64,000 bases of DNA from Maritalea myrionectae DSM 19524 (GCF_000423365.1 NZ_AUHV01000005.1:186001-250000), one strand, 5' to 3'. Numbered from the stretch's first letter, positions 1-9,100 are shown. Program-made: numbers and translations. The notes: generated by a model from the letters alone, not told the origin.

Positions 1-1142
1 GCGTGGCTGCGCCCGGCCTGGATATAAATCTCCTTGGCGTGGGCGGCAATGGCCTGGTCATTATCCAAAATGACATTTTTCGGCGCTTGATGCACCCCAT
101 CCCACACCGGCTCTTCGGTGTGACACATGGAGCAGCGGCCCATCACCGTGTCGCGCGCCTCTTCAAATTGTGCGGACGCCATAAAAGGCGCGGCATTGAG
201 GGTGGCCATTTTATCTTCGGTGAGGCCGGAGATTTTCGGATTGGTGGAGAGCCACATGATCAGGATAAACAACACTGCCGAAATAAACCATGTCCAGCTC
301 AAGGACTTGCCGGTTTCGTGCTTGGTGTTGAAGAAATGACGGATCAGCACGCCGATCAAAAAGATCATTGAGGCGATCACCCAATTATATTGGGTGGCGA
401 AGGCCAGCGGGTAATGGTTCGACAACATCAAAAAGATCACCGGCAGGGTGAGATAATTATTGTGCACCGAGCGCTGTTTCGACTGTTTGCCCAAGGCTGG
501 GTCCGGCTCTTTACCGGCCTTCAAATCCGCCACAATCACTTTTTGATTGGGGATGATGATGAAAAACACATTGGCCGACATGATGGTGGCGGTGAAGGCC
601 CCCAAATGCAGCAGCGCGGCGCGGCCGGTGAATATTTGGGTGTAGCCCCAAGCCATAAAGACCAGCACGCCAAACAGCAGCACCATCAGACCCGTATCGC
701 TTTTGCCGATGGGGGATTTGCACAAGAGATCATAAATGATCCAGCCCCCGGCGATGGAGGCGACCGACAGGAAGATGGCGAGCGGCACGCCCATATCCAT
801 CACATTGCGGTCGATCAGATAAAGATCCGCGCTGACATAATAGACAATGGCGAGCAGGGCAAAGCCGGAAAGCCAGGTGGTGTAGGCCTCCCATTTAAAC
901 CAGATCAGATGCTCGGGCATATGTGAGGGCGCGACCATATATTTCTTGATATGGTAGAAGCCGCCGCCATGGACCTGCCACTCCTCGCCGCGCACGCCCT
1001 TGTGCAGTTTCGGGTTGGGCTTGAGACCTAGGTCCAAGGCGATGAAATAGAAGCTGGAGCCGATCCACGCAATGGCGGTGATCACATGCAACCAGCGCAT
1101 GCCAAAGGCGATCCATTCGTAAAAAATTGCACTATCTGGCAT
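1..1142 (-). CDS. puuD: Membrane-bound urate oxidase PuuD with C-terminal cytochrome c (3' end cut by window)
   Basis: Oxidises urate to 5-hydroxyisourate and passes the electrons to a c-type cytochrome instead of making H2O2 (known for the PuuD family). Reading leftward from the ATG at 1142 gives 380 residues before the window ends. The first residues (MPDSAIFYEWIAFGMRWLHV) lead into several hydrophobic helices. A CSMCH haem-attachment motif lies at residues 337-341, marking the C-terminal cytochrome domain. Family members run to a little over 400 residues, so only the tail is missing. The start codon overlaps the end of xdhC by 11 bases, so the two are translationally coupled. It is the last visible gene of the uraH-xdhABC-puuD operon and supplies the step between xanthine dehydrogenase and 5-hydroxyisourate hydrolase. 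Confidence 0.93.
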   Translation of the reverse strand, partial: MPDSAIFYEWIAFGMRWLHVITAIAWIGSSFYFIALDLGLKPNPKLHKGVRGEEWQVHGGGFYHIKKYMVAPSHMPEHLIWFKWEAYTTWLSGFALLAIVYYVSADLYLIDRNVMDMGVPLAIFLSVASIAGGWIIYDLLCKSPIGKSDTGLMVLLFGVLVFMAWGYTQIFTGRAALLHLGAFTATIMSANVFFIIIPNQKVIVADLKAGKEPDPALGKQSKQRSVHNNYLTLPVIFLMLSNHYPLAFATQYNWVIASMIFLIGVLIRHFFNTKHETGKSLSWTWFISAVLFILIMWLSTNPKISGLTEDKMATLNAAPFMASAQFEEARDTVMGRCSMCHTEEPVWDGVHQAPKNVILDNDQAIAAHAKEIYIQAGRSH

Positions 1143-1974
1143 ATTCGCCCCCCAAATTCACCTTGGCGTTCTGTGCATTCGCCGCCTGTTGTTCAATCAA
1201 TTCTGCCGCCACCAACGCCGCAATCACTTCGGGCCGTTTATCTTTGACTTTGGCGCCACCTATGGGCAGCACCAATTGATCAAATGAAGCATCTGAATAG
1301 GCATCGGCCAACCAGGAGCGGAATGTGTTGCGCTTTGATTTTGAGCCGATCATGCCGACATAGAAAAAGCGGTTCATGGCCAAGGCTTCGCCCGCGATCA
1401 TAAAGTCCAAGGCGTGATCATGGGTCACCACCACCACGCCTGCCCCATCTGGCGCGACGCGCAGTTCGGCTTCCGGCAGCGGGCTGAGGCGTTTTTCAAT
1501 ATTGTCGATTTTTGACAATTCTTCGGCACGTTGATCGATCAGGATCGGCCTGAACGGCAGCGGCTTTAACGCTTGCGCCAAAGCGCGGCCCACATGGCCT
1601 GCCCCGAAAATATAGATTGGTGTGCGAGCGTCCGCTTCGCTGCGTAAGCTCTGTTCGAAAATCTGTGCGGCGCGCGCATCGAGGCGACGCAGGGAGAAAG
1701 TGAAATGTCCGCCGCAGCATTGGCCGATTTGTGGGCCGAGCGGCAAATCGATCTCGCGATGATCCTGGCCCTGACGCAGCATTTTGCGCGCTTCGTCCAT
1801 CATCATATATTCGGCTTGGCCGCCGCCAATGGTGCCGAACATTTCTGACGCGCTAACCACCATTTTTGCGTCCATATCGCGCGGGGTTGAGCCTTTGATG
1901 GCCAAGATCTCGACCAGAATGGCCTCGCCCTTTGCCAGCGCCCAGAATTGTTGCCAAGTGGAAATCGCCCCCAT
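1132..1974 (-). CDS. xdhC: XdhC, molybdenum cofactor insertion chaperone for xanthine dehydrogenase
   Basis: 280 residues. XdhC binds molybdenum cofactor, promotes its sulfuration and hands it to the XdhB subunit; it is not part of the mature enzyme (family knowledge). The N-terminal XdhC/CoxI domain is recognisable from GSTPRDMDAKM followed by GTIGGGQAEY. A GQCCGG motif lies near residue 105 and contains the cysteines conserved in the family. A Rossmann-like C-terminal domain begins at IFGAGHVGRALAQAL near residue 150. The start ATG shares one base with the xdhB stop (TGATG), and the 3' end overlaps puuD by 11 bases. Length is normal for the family. The position directly after xdhB supports a dedicated chaperone, not a CoxI or other XdhC paralogue. 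Confidence 0.95.
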   Translation of the reverse strand: MGAISTWQQFWALAKGEAILVEILAIKGSTPRDMDAKMVVSASEMFGTIGGGQAEYMMMDEARKMLRQGQDHREIDLPLGPQIGQCCGGHFTFSLRRLDARAAQIFEQSLRSEADARTPIYIFGAGHVGRALAQALKPLPFRPILIDQRAEELSKIDNIEKRLSPLPEAELRVAPDGAGVVVVTHDHALDFMIAGEALAMNRFFYVGMIGSKSKRNTFRSWLADAYSDASFDQLVLPIGGAKVKDKRPEVIAALVAAELIEQQAANAQNAKVNLGGEYAR

Positions 1975-4280
1975 CAGCGCTGTCCCTTCAGCCTTTCCAC
2001 CGCCATCAAAATGCGCTCCGGCGTGGCCGGGGCATCTAGGCGCGGGCAGGTTTTATAGTCGGCAACGCTGGCCACCGCCATGGAGAGGGCTTCCAGCACC
2101 GAAATGGCAAGCATAAAGGGCGGTTCGCCCACCGCTTTTGACCGTTTGATGGTGCGCTTTTCATTTTTCGACCAGGTGACCAGCTTGGTGTTGAAGGTGC
2201 GGGGCCGGTCGGACGCCAGCGGGATTTTATAGGTGGAGGGCGCGTGGGTTTTCAGCTCGCCTTTATCGGAGAACCAAAGCTCTTCGGTGGTGAGCCACCC
2301 CATGCCCTGAATAAATCCACCTTCGACCTGGCCCATATCGATGCCTTCATTAATCGAGTTGCCCACATCATGGAGCAAATCCACACGGTCCACAAAATAT
2401 TCGCCGGTGAGCGTGTCGATCACGACTTCGGACACGGCGGCGCCATAGGCATAATAATAGAACGGCGTGCCGCGCCCGGTTTCCCGGTTCCAGTGAATCT
2501 CGGGGGTTTTGTAAAAGCCGGCGGCAGACAGATGCACGCGCTCCATATAGGCGGCGGCGATCAGCTCTTCGAATGGCACTTGCTTGCCTGCGCAGTCCAA
2601 ATGCTCGTAGCCGAACTTCACGTCCGCTTCTTCGATCTGAAACTTGTCGGCGGCGAAACGCACCAGCCGTGCTTTCAATTGCCGTGCCGCATCGGCGGCG
2701 GCCATGCCGTTTAAGTCCGTGCCGGATGACGCGGCGGTGGCAGAGGTGTTGGGCACTTTGTCGGTGCGGGTGGCGCTGACTTTGACGCGGGCCGGATCGA
2801 CCTGCAACTCGTCCGCCAGCACTTGTGCCACTTTGGAATATAGCCCCTGCCCCATTTCCGTGCCGCCATGATTGAGCAGAATGGAGCCATCCTTATAGAT
2901 ATGCACCAAAGCGCCCGCCTGATTGTACCAGGTGGCGGTGAAGGAAATGCCGAATTTAACCGGGGTGAGCGCAATGCCGCGCTTCAGGTTCTTGTGGGAT
3001 TTGTTGAAATCCAGCACCTTTTGGCGACGGGCCTGGTAGTCGGCGCTTTCTTCCAGCTCGTCCACCACTTTGGTGATGATGTTGTCATCAACAATCTGGT
3101 GATAAGGCGTGGTGTTGCCCGTGTTTGGGCCATAAAAATTGGCGCGGCGCACCTCAAGTGGGTCTTTGCCCAGCTGATAGGCGATCTCTTCGATCACCCG
3201 TTCACCACCGATCATGCCCTGCGGGCCACCAAAGCCGCGGAAAGCGGTGTTGGAGACAGTGTTGGTTTTGAGCGGGCGCGAGCGCAGCTCGACATTTTCG
3301 AAGAAATAGCAATTGTCCGCATGGAACAGCGCGCGGTCCGTTACCGGACCAGACAGATCAGCGGAGAAGCCGCAGCGGGCGGCAAAGTCAGCATCCAGCG
3401 CGTGGATTTTGCCGCTTTCATCAAAGCCCACCTCATAAGTGGCGAGGAAATCGTGGCGCTTGCCGGTCATTACCATATCATCGTCGCGGTCCGGACGAAT
3501 TTTCACCGCGCGCTTATATTTTTTCGCCGCGATGGCTGCGACGCAGGCGAACAAAGCACCCTGGGTTTCCTTACCACCAAAGCCGCCGCCCATGCGCCGC
3601 ACTTCCACATTCACCGCATGCTGATGGGTGCCCAAAGCGTGGGCCACCATATGCTGCACCTCAGACGGGTGCTGGGTGGAGGAGATGACTTTGACCGTAT
3701 CGTCTTCCCCCGGAATGGCCATGGCGATATGGCCCTCCAGATAGAAGTGATCCTGACCGCCAATTTCCATTTCGCCTTTAAGGCGCATTGGGGCCTTTTC
3801 CATCGCCGCTTTCACGTCACCATTTTTCAAAGTCAGTGACGGGGTCACAAATTTTCCGCCTGCTTTTTCAGCGGCGCGAATATCGATGAGGGCGGGTTTT
3901 TCTTGATAGCTGATCTTGGCTTTTTTCGCCGCACGACGCGCGGCATCGCGGTGGGTCGCGATCACGGCAAAGACGGGTTGGCCGAGGAATTGCACCTCTT
4001 TATCGGCGAAGATCGGATCATCATGCAGCGCCGTGGGGCTGACATCGTTCTCGCCCGGAATATCGGTGGCAGTGAGCACGCCGAGCACGTCCGGGTGCGC
4101 CAACACATCAGTGAAATCCACGCCTTCAATTGTGCCTGCCGCGATGGTGCTGAGGCCGATATAGGCGTGCAGCGTGCCCGCCGGTTCATTGATGTCATCA
4201 AGATAATCAGCAGCGCCTGCCACATGTTTGTGGGCGGATTCGTGCGGTTTTGGGCCGAGGGCAGATTGCTTTTGGCTCAT
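1974..4280 (-). CDS. xdhB: Xanthine dehydrogenase large (molybdopterin) subunit
   Basis: 768 residues, the usual length of bacterial XdhB. It carries the molybdenum centre where hypoxanthine and xanthine are hydroxylated to urate. Visible motifs: GGGFGGKE at 231-238, AFRGFGGPQGM around 345, HGGTEMGQGLY around 470, and AVGEPPF with the base-catalyst glutamate at residue 719. The start is an ATG sharing one base with the xdhA stop; the stop likewise shares one base with xdhC, so A, B and C form a tightly coupled unit. Several long reading frames on the opposite strand (up to 323 codons) are shadows of this gene. Confidence 0.97.
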   Translation of the reverse strand: MSQKQSALGPKPHESAHKHVAGAADYLDDINEPAGTLHAYIGLSTIAAGTIEGVDFTDVLAHPDVLGVLTATDIPGENDVSPTALHDDPIFADKEVQFLGQPVFAVIATHRDAARRAAKKAKISYQEKPALIDIRAAEKAGGKFVTPSLTLKNGDVKAAMEKAPMRLKGEMEIGGQDHFYLEGHIAMAIPGEDDTVKVISSTQHPSEVQHMVAHALGTHQHAVNVEVRRMGGGFGGKETQGALFACVAAIAAKKYKRAVKIRPDRDDDMVMTGKRHDFLATYEVGFDESGKIHALDADFAARCGFSADLSGPVTDRALFHADNCYFFENVELRSRPLKTNTVSNTAFRGFGGPQGMIGGERVIEEIAYQLGKDPLEVRRANFYGPNTGNTTPYHQIVDDNIITKVVDELEESADYQARRQKVLDFNKSHKNLKRGIALTPVKFGISFTATWYNQAGALVHIYKDGSILLNHGGTEMGQGLYSKVAQVLADELQVDPARVKVSATRTDKVPNTSATAASSGTDLNGMAAADAARQLKARLVRFAADKFQIEEADVKFGYEHLDCAGKQVPFEELIAAAYMERVHLSAAGFYKTPEIHWNRETGRGTPFYYYAYGAAVSEVVIDTLTGEYFVDRVDLLHDVGNSINEGIDMGQVEGGFIQGMGWLTTEELWFSDKGELKTHAPSTYKIPLASDRPRTFNTKLVTWSKNEKRTIKRSKAVGEPPFMLAISVLEALSMAVASVADYKTCPRLDAPATPERILMAVERLKGQR

Positions 4281-5758
4281 CAGTTCACCTCCACCAGTGC
4301 AGCTTGGCGCAATGTATCTAAACTTTCCGCTTCGCCAAAATGTTGATCATAAAAGCGCAGCAGCAGATTTTTCGCCACTTGCTGGCGATAGGTGGCACTG
4401 GCACGCATATCGGTGAGCGGGGTGAAATCCTGATCGAAAGCATTGAGCGCGTTTTCAAATGTGTCGCGGGTGAGCAGCTTGCCGTTCAGCGCTGCTTCTA
4501 CGTGAGAAGCGCGTTTGGGCACGCCCGCCATGCCGCCATAAGCAATGCGCAAGGCACCGATCTTGTCGCCGCCCATTTCGAGATAGAAGGCAGCGGCGAC
4601 CGACGAAATGTCTTCGTCGCGGCGCTTGGAAATTTTGTAGGTGGCGAAATGCGCTTCGGGTTTGGGCAGCGGCACCTGAATCTGCGCGACAAATTCGCCG
4701 GGCGCCCGGTCCTGCTTGCCATAGTCTATAAAGAATTTTTCCAGTGGCAGCTGGCGAGTTTCCTCGCCCTTTTGCAAGGTGATGGTTGCGCCGAGCGCGA
4801 TCAGCGGCGGTGGCGTGTCGCCAATGGGGGAGCCGTTGGCAATATTGCCGCCAATGGTGCCCATATTGCGCACTTGGGCGCCGCCAATGCGTCGCCAATA
4901 GGTGCTGAGTTGCGGCAGTTTTTCATCAATCAGCGGCAGCAAGTCGGTGTAGGTCACACCCCCATCAATGATTAGCTGACCGTCTTTTTCCTGGACCGCG
5001 TCAAAATCATTGAGTGCGGTCAGAAAGATGGATGGGGAGATGGGGCGCATAAATTTGGTGACCCAGAGGCCGACATCTGTGGCCCCGGCCACCAAAGTCG
5101 CGTCTGGGTGGGCGGCATAAAGCTCTGCCAATTGCGCCTTGGTTTTGGGCACAAAGACTTGATCGTCGCCCTGCGATATGGCGATCGGCGTATTATTTTC
5201 CAACGCCTGCAAACGGTCGATATTTTGCTGGCGCTCTTTGACCAGGAAATCCTGCTCCAAGCTGCCAAATTTTGCGATATTGCGGGCGGCTTTGACGATC
5301 GGTTGATAGCCAGTGCAGCGGCAGAGATTGCCTTGCAGCGCCTCTTCAATTTCAGCCGTTGTAGGGTCCGCATTTTCCATCCACATGGCGTAAAGCGACA
5401 TGACAAAGCCCGGCGTGCAAAAGCCGCATTGGGAGCCATGATGTTCGACCATGGCCTGCTGGATCGGGTGCTGTCCCTGATCGCTTTTCAAATGCTCAAT
5501 CGTGACGATATGGGTGCCATGCAGGCTGGCGACAAAGCTGATGCAGGCATTGACGCCCTGATAGCGCAGCTTGCCCTTTTTCAGCCGTCCCACCAGCACG
5601 GTGCACGCACCGCAATCGCCTTCAGCGCACCCTTCTTTGGTACCGCGGAGCGTTTTTTCAAGCCGTAAAAAATCAAGTAAAGTCTGGTCTGAGTTGAGCT
5701 TATCCAGCTCGATTTTTTCATCGTTCAGCCAAAAAGAAATCTTTGAATCAAAATCCAA
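4280..5758 (-). CDS. xdhA: Xanthine dehydrogenase small (2x[2Fe-2S], FAD) subunit, TTG start
   Basis: 492 residues. It carries electrons from the molybdenum centre through two [2Fe-2S] clusters to FAD and NAD+. Plant-type ferredoxin cysteines are C44, C49, C52 and C72; the second cluster uses C111, C114, C146 and C148 (CGFC and CRC motifs). The FAD-binding domain follows from about residue 190 with VAGATDVGLW and GGNIANGSPIGD. The reading frame starts with TTG at 5758. No in-frame ATG occurs near the N-terminus, and a GGGAG ribosome site lies six bases upstream of the TTG, so TTG is the likely true start. It begins two bases after the uraH stop. Confidence 0.96.
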   Translation of the reverse strand: MDFDSKISFWLNDEKIELDKLNSDQTLLDFLRLEKTLRGTKEGCAEGDCGACTVLVGRLKKGKLRYQGVNACISFVASLHGTHIVTIEHLKSDQGQHPIQQAMVEHHGSQCGFCTPGFVMSLYAMWMENADPTTAEIEEALQGNLCRCTGYQPIVKAARNIAKFGSLEQDFLVKERQQNIDRLQALENNTPIAISQGDDQVFVPKTKAQLAELYAAHPDATLVAGATDVGLWVTKFMRPISPSIFLTALNDFDAVQEKDGQLIIDGGVTYTDLLPLIDEKLPQLSTYWRRIGGAQVRNMGTIGGNIANGSPIGDTPPPLIALGATITLQKGEETRQLPLEKFFIDYGKQDRAPGEFVAQIQVPLPKPEAHFATYKISKRRDEDISSVAAAFYLEMGGDKIGALRIAYGGMAGVPKRASHVEAALNGKLLTRDTFENALNAFDQDFTPLTDMRASATYRQQVAKNLLLRFYDQHFGEAESLDTLRQAALVEVN

Positions 5759-5760
5759 TA

Positions 5761-6117
5761 TCAGCTCCCGCGATAGGTGGAATAGCCATAGGGCGACAGC
5801 AAAAGCGGCACATGATAGTGCTGGCAGGGTTTAGCGATCACAAAACGCACGGGCACCTCATCCAGAAATGCGCCATGCGGCTCTTCAATACCTTGCGCTT
5901 TGAAATATTCCGCCACCATAAAGCGCAGCTCATAGGTGCCGGTTTTCAATGTCCCTTCCATAAGCGGATGATCCACGCGCCCATCGGAATTTGTGCGCGT
6001 GTCCAACACTTTTTCCGTGGCGCCATTGTTCAACTCGAAAAGGCAGAGTTGCAATCCCGCTGCCGGGCAGCCGCGCGATGTGTCCAACACATGTGTTGTG
6101 AGTTTGCCTGAAGCCAT
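5761..6117 (-). CDS. uraH: 5-hydroxyisourate hydrolase (transthyretin-like)
   Basis: 118 residues from the ATG at 6117, which is preceded by a strong GGGGGAGAAG ribosome site; an in-frame upstream ATG at 6171 has no such signal and would add 18 residues foreign to the family. The enzyme hydrolyses the PuuD product 5-hydroxyisourate to OHCU. The N-terminal TTHVLDTSRG contains catalytic His9, and the protein ends in the signature YRGS tetrapeptide preceded by HVPLLLSPYGYSTY. It is the first gene of the leftward operon, with xdhA starting two bases after its stop. Confidence 0.95.
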   Translation of the reverse strand: MASGKLTTHVLDTSRGCPAAGLQLCLFELNNGATEKVLDTRTNSDGRVDHPLMEGTLKTGTYELRFMVAEYFKAQGIEEPHGAFLDEVPVRFVIAKPCQHYHVPLLLSPYGYSTYRGS

Positions 6118-6140
6118 AATTCTTCTCCCCCAATTGGTGT

Positions 6141-6171
6141 ATTTTAGCAGTGTTTCCGGGCGTTTTGTCAA
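6141..6171 (-). promoter_or_regulatory. Possible sigma70-type promoter for the uraH-xdh-puuD operon
   Basis: Read leftward, TTGACA (6171-6166) is followed after 19 bases by TAAAAT (6146-6141), with the uraH ribosome site about 20 bases further on. The spacer is two bases longer than ideal. CAATTGGT occurs twice nearby on the plus strand (6131-6138 and 6182-6189) and may mark regulator sites. The assignment rests on sequence likeness only. Confidence 0.45.
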
Positions 6172-6205
6172 GAATTTTTAACAATTGGTCAAAAAATTGA
6201 TTGGC

Positions 6206-6227
6206 GCGCCTATTTCCCCCTAGGCGC
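6206..6227. promoter_or_regulatory. Inverted repeat between the divergent purine operons
   Basis: GCGCCTA (6206-6212) and TAGGCGC (6221-6227) form a perfect 7-bp inverted repeat with an 8-base centre. It sits between the leftward uraH promoter and the rightward puuE start, a usual place for an operator. No regulator gene is adjacent within the window, so the binding protein is unknown. A small RNA hairpin in the puuE leader is the alternative. Confidence 0.4.
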
Positions 6228-6305
6228 AAATCACCGCTTCATGCATAGTGCATGGATAAATGCCATTCGCCAATGGCCAATCAATAGCAAGATATTGAGG
6301 GAAAA

Positions 6306-7751
6306 ATGACGCAACATCCTCAGCGCTACGAACGGGATATGCGCGGCTATGGCCGCCGCAAGCCTGCCGTTAAGTGGCCGAACGGCGCCAAAATCGCGGT
6401 GCAATTTGTACTCAATTATGAAGAAGGCGGCGAGAATTGTCTGCTGCATGGAGACAAGGCATCTGAAGCGTTTTTATCCGAAATTGTCGGCGCACAGCAA
6501 TGGCAGGGGCAACGCCATTGGAACATGGAATCAATCTATGAATATGGTGCACGGGCTGGGTTTTGGCGCGTGCATGAGCTGTTCACCCAATTTGATCTGC
6601 CGCTGACCATTTATGGAGTTGCGACCGCCCTAAAGCGCTCGCCCGAACAAGTGGCCGCCATGCAGGAAGCGGGTTGGGAACTTGCGTCGCATGGGTTGAA
6701 ATGGATCGAATATAAGGACTTCACCGAAGCCGAAGAACGCGATCATATGAAGCAAGCGATCCAGCTGCATTATGAGGCGACAGGCGAATATCCCAAAGGC
6801 TGGTACACCGGGCGCTGCTCGGATCATACCGTAGCGCTGACCCAGGAAATGGGGTGCTTTGATTATGTCTCGGACAGTTATGCCGACGATTTGCCCTATT
6901 GGCGCGCACCGATGGGCGACGCACAAGTACCGCAATTGATTATCCCCTATACGCTGGACACAAATGATATGCGTTTTGCCGCGGTGCAGGGCTTTAACAG
7001 CGGCGATCAGTTCTTCACCTATCTCAAGGATAGTTTTGATGCGCTTTATGCCGAAGGCGAAGCGGGTGCACCGAAGATGCTCAATATCGGCTTGCATTGT
7101 CGGCTGATTGGCCGCCCCGGGCGGATTATGGCGCTCAGGCGTTTCCTCGACTATGTCCAATCCAAGCCCGATGTGTGGGTGCCGCGCCGCATTGATATTG
7201 CCCGCCATTGGATGGAGCATCACCCCTATGCTGCGCCAATATTTGATGTGGTCAAAATGAGCCGCAAAGCCTTCGTCGATCAGTTTGGCGGTGTGTTTGA
7301 GCATTCGCCCTGGATCGCGGAACGCGCTTTTGAGGCGGAGATGGGGCCAGCGCATAATTGTGCCACCGGGGTGCATGCGGCGCTGGCGGCGCAATTTAGA
7401 AAAGCGCGGGAGAGCGAGCGACTGAAAGTGTTGAACGCGCACCCAGATTTGGCAGGCAAGCTGGCCGCAGCAAAGCGATTGACCGCTGACTCCACCAAAG
7501 AACAAGCGAGCGCCGGGCTGAACGCGCTCACCGATGAAGAACGCACCACATTCACCGCGTTGAATGAAGCCTATACGGCCAAATTTGGCTTCCCCTTTAT
7601 CATCGCCGTAAAAGGGCTCAACAAGGATCAGATCCTTGAACAGTTTCAACAGCGCGTGCATCATGAGCGCGATCAAGAATTCACAACGGCGTGCCAGCAA
7701 GTGGAGCGCATTGCGCTGTTGCGGCTAAAAGATATGTTTGAAGAGGAATAG
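6306..7751 (+). CDS. puuE: Fused allantoinase PuuE and OHCU decarboxylase UraD
   Basis: 481 residues carrying two enzymes in one chain. Residues 1 to about 310 are a polysaccharide-deacetylase-fold allantoinase: the N-terminus reads RDMRGYGRR, with QFVLNYEEGGENC and a GRCSDHT motif further on. From about residue 320 (VFEHSPWIAERAF) to the end is a UraD domain with the HPDLAGK motif and TKEQASAGL. UraD makes (S)-allantoin from OHCU and PuuE opens it to allantoate, so the fusion joins two consecutive steps in reverse order along the chain. The ATG at 6306 follows a GAGG ribosome site. The stop touches the next start. A 356-codon antisense frame is a shadow. Confidence 0.94.
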   Translation: MTQHPQRYERDMRGYGRRKPAVKWPNGAKIAVQFVLNYEEGGENCLLHGDKASEAFLSEIVGAQQWQGQRHWNMESIYEYGARAGFWRVHELFTQFDLPLTIYGVATALKRSPEQVAAMQEAGWELASHGLKWIEYKDFTEAEERDHMKQAIQLHYEATGEYPKGWYTGRCSDHTVALTQEMGCFDYVSDSYADDLPYWRAPMGDAQVPQLIIPYTLDTNDMRFAAVQGFNSGDQFFTYLKDSFDALYAEGEAGAPKMLNIGLHCRLIGRPGRIMALRRFLDYVQSKPDVWVPRRIDIARHWMEHHPYAAPIFDVVKMSRKAFVDQFGGVFEHSPWIAERAFEAEMGPAHNCATGVHAALAAQFRKARESERLKVLNAHPDLAGKLAAAKRLTADSTKEQASAGLNALTDEERTTFTALNEAYTAKFGFPFIIAVKGLNKDQILEQFQQRVHHERDQEFTTACQQVERIALLRLKDMFEEE

Positions 7752-8576
7752 ATGAGCAATTATTACACGCCGAAAGGTGGCTTGCCGCCGCAAACCCAAT
7801 TGCTGACGGACCGCGCAAAATTCACCGAATCTTACGCGGTAATCCCCAAAGGTGTGTTTAGAGATATTGTGACTTCTAACCTGCCGCACTGGGACAAAAC
7901 CCGCGCATGGATTATTGCGCGCCCCTTGAGCGGCTTCGCCGAAACATTTGCCCAATATGTGATGGAAGTCGCCCCCGGAGGCGGGAGCGAAAAGCCGGAG
8001 CCTGATCAAGCCGCCGAAGGCGTTTTGTTTGTGACCGATGGCGCAGGTGAGCTGGTTCTTGATAGCGACACGCATCAGCTAAGCGCAGGCTCTTATGCCT
8101 ATCTGGCAGCAGGCGCGGCGTGGCAATTGCAAAACAATTCAGACGCGCCGCTGCGTTTTCATTGGATTCGCAAAGCGTATGAAGCCGTTGGCGGCATCGC
8201 GCCGCCGAAAAGTTTTGTGACCCATGAAACAAATCACGATCCAATCCCCATGCCGGACACAGATGGCGCTTGGGCAACGAGCCGATTTGTTGACCCCAAT
8301 GATGTGGCGCACGATATGCACGTGAATATTGTGACGTTTCAGCCGGGTGGCAGCATCCCGTTTGCCGAAACCCATGTGATGGAACATGGGCTTTATGTGT
8401 TGCAGGGCAAGGCGGTTTATCGGCTGAATGAAGATTGGGTGGAAGTGGAAGCAGGCGACTTTATGTGGCTGCGCGCCTTTTGCCCGCAAGCCTGCTATGC
8501 GGGCGGGCCGGAGCCGTTCCGCTATCTGCTCTACAAAGATGTTAATCGGCATATGAAACTGACATTGGGGGCGTAA
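7752..8576 (+). CDS. allE: (S)-ureidoglycine aminohydrolase, bicupin
   Basis: 274 residues. Releases ammonia from (S)-ureidoglycine to give (S)-ureidoglycolate (known for the AllE/UGlyAH family, a manganese-binding bicupin). The N-terminus YYTPKGGLPPQTQLLTDRA is typical. The first cupin covers about residues 70-130, the second about 190-260 with ETHVMEHGLYVLQGKAVY carrying the usual metal ligands. The start follows the puuE stop directly with a GAGG ribosome site inside the end of puuE. The presence of this gene implies that allantoate is opened to ureidoglycine by an AllC-type enzyme, which is not in the window. Confidence 0.93.
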   Translation: MSNYYTPKGGLPPQTQLLTDRAKFTESYAVIPKGVFRDIVTSNLPHWDKTRAWIIARPLSGFAETFAQYVMEVAPGGGSEKPEPDQAAEGVLFVTDGAGELVLDSDTHQLSAGSYAYLAAGAAWQLQNNSDAPLRFHWIRKAYEAVGGIAPPKSFVTHETNHDPIPMPDTDGAWATSRFVDPNDVAHDMHVNIVTFQPGGSIPFAETHVMEHGLYVLQGKAVYRLNEDWVEVEAGDFMWLRAFCPQACYAGGPEPFRYLLYKDVNRHMKLTLGA

Positions 8577-9077
8577 ATGGAAGTTCCTTTCATCCCCATC
8601 AAGCCGCTGAGTATTGAAGCTTTTGCGCCGTTTGGCGAAGTGATCGATCTGGATAAGGCCGAGCACTTTCCGATCAATAATGGCATGTGCACCCGCTATA
8701 ATGATCTGGCGACAGTGGAACTGGGGGGCGTCGAGCCGCGCCCCTTGGTGAATATTTTCCGCGGCAAGCCTTATGATATTCCATTGCATTTCAAAATGGT
8801 GGAACGGCATCCGCTTGGTTCACAGGCCTTTATCCCGATGACCAAACGACCCTTTTTGGTGATTGTTGCGCCAGATGAAAATGGCACGCCGGGTACACCC
8901 TTGGCATTTCTCACCCAATCCGGTCAGGGCATCAATTTAAAGATGGGGTGCTGGCATGGGGTGCTCACCACTCTGGAGCAGACCAGCGATTTTGTGGTGA
9001 TCGACCGGGGCGGACCGGGCGAAAACCTGGAAGAATATTTTTATGAGCCGGGCTTTTTGGTCGGGTTTGATGATTAG
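8577..9077 (+). CDS. allA: Ureidoglycolate lyase
   Basis: 166 residues, normal for AllA. Splits (S)-ureidoglycolate into glyoxylate and urea, the last step of ureide breakdown here. Family hallmarks are FAPFGEVI near the N-terminus, the VNIFRGKP segment, MVERHPLGSQAF and the LKMGCWHGVLTTL segment. The ATG follows the allE stop with no gap, so puuE, allE and allA form one transcript. No urease genes are in the window, so the fate of the urea is not visible. Downstream lies a palindromic intergenic repeat that may end the transcript. Confidence 0.94.
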   Translation: MEVPFIPIKPLSIEAFAPFGEVIDLDKAEHFPINNGMCTRYNDLATVELGGVEPRPLVNIFRGKPYDIPLHFKMVERHPLGSQAFIPMTKRPFLVIVAPDENGTPGTPLAFLTQSGQGINLKMGCWHGVLTTLEQTSDFVVIDRGGPGENLEEYFYEPGFLVGFDD

Positions 9078-9100
9078 GTTGGATTAGCTGCTTGCTTCCA

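Noticed and set aside
2868-3839. 323-codon open frame on the plus strand
   Set aside because: Antisense to xdhB, whose conserved motifs fill the region; the translated plus-strand product has no recognisable domain.
6630-7700. 356-codon open frame on the minus strand
   Set aside because: Antisense to the PuuE-UraD fusion, which has clear motifs on the plus strand.
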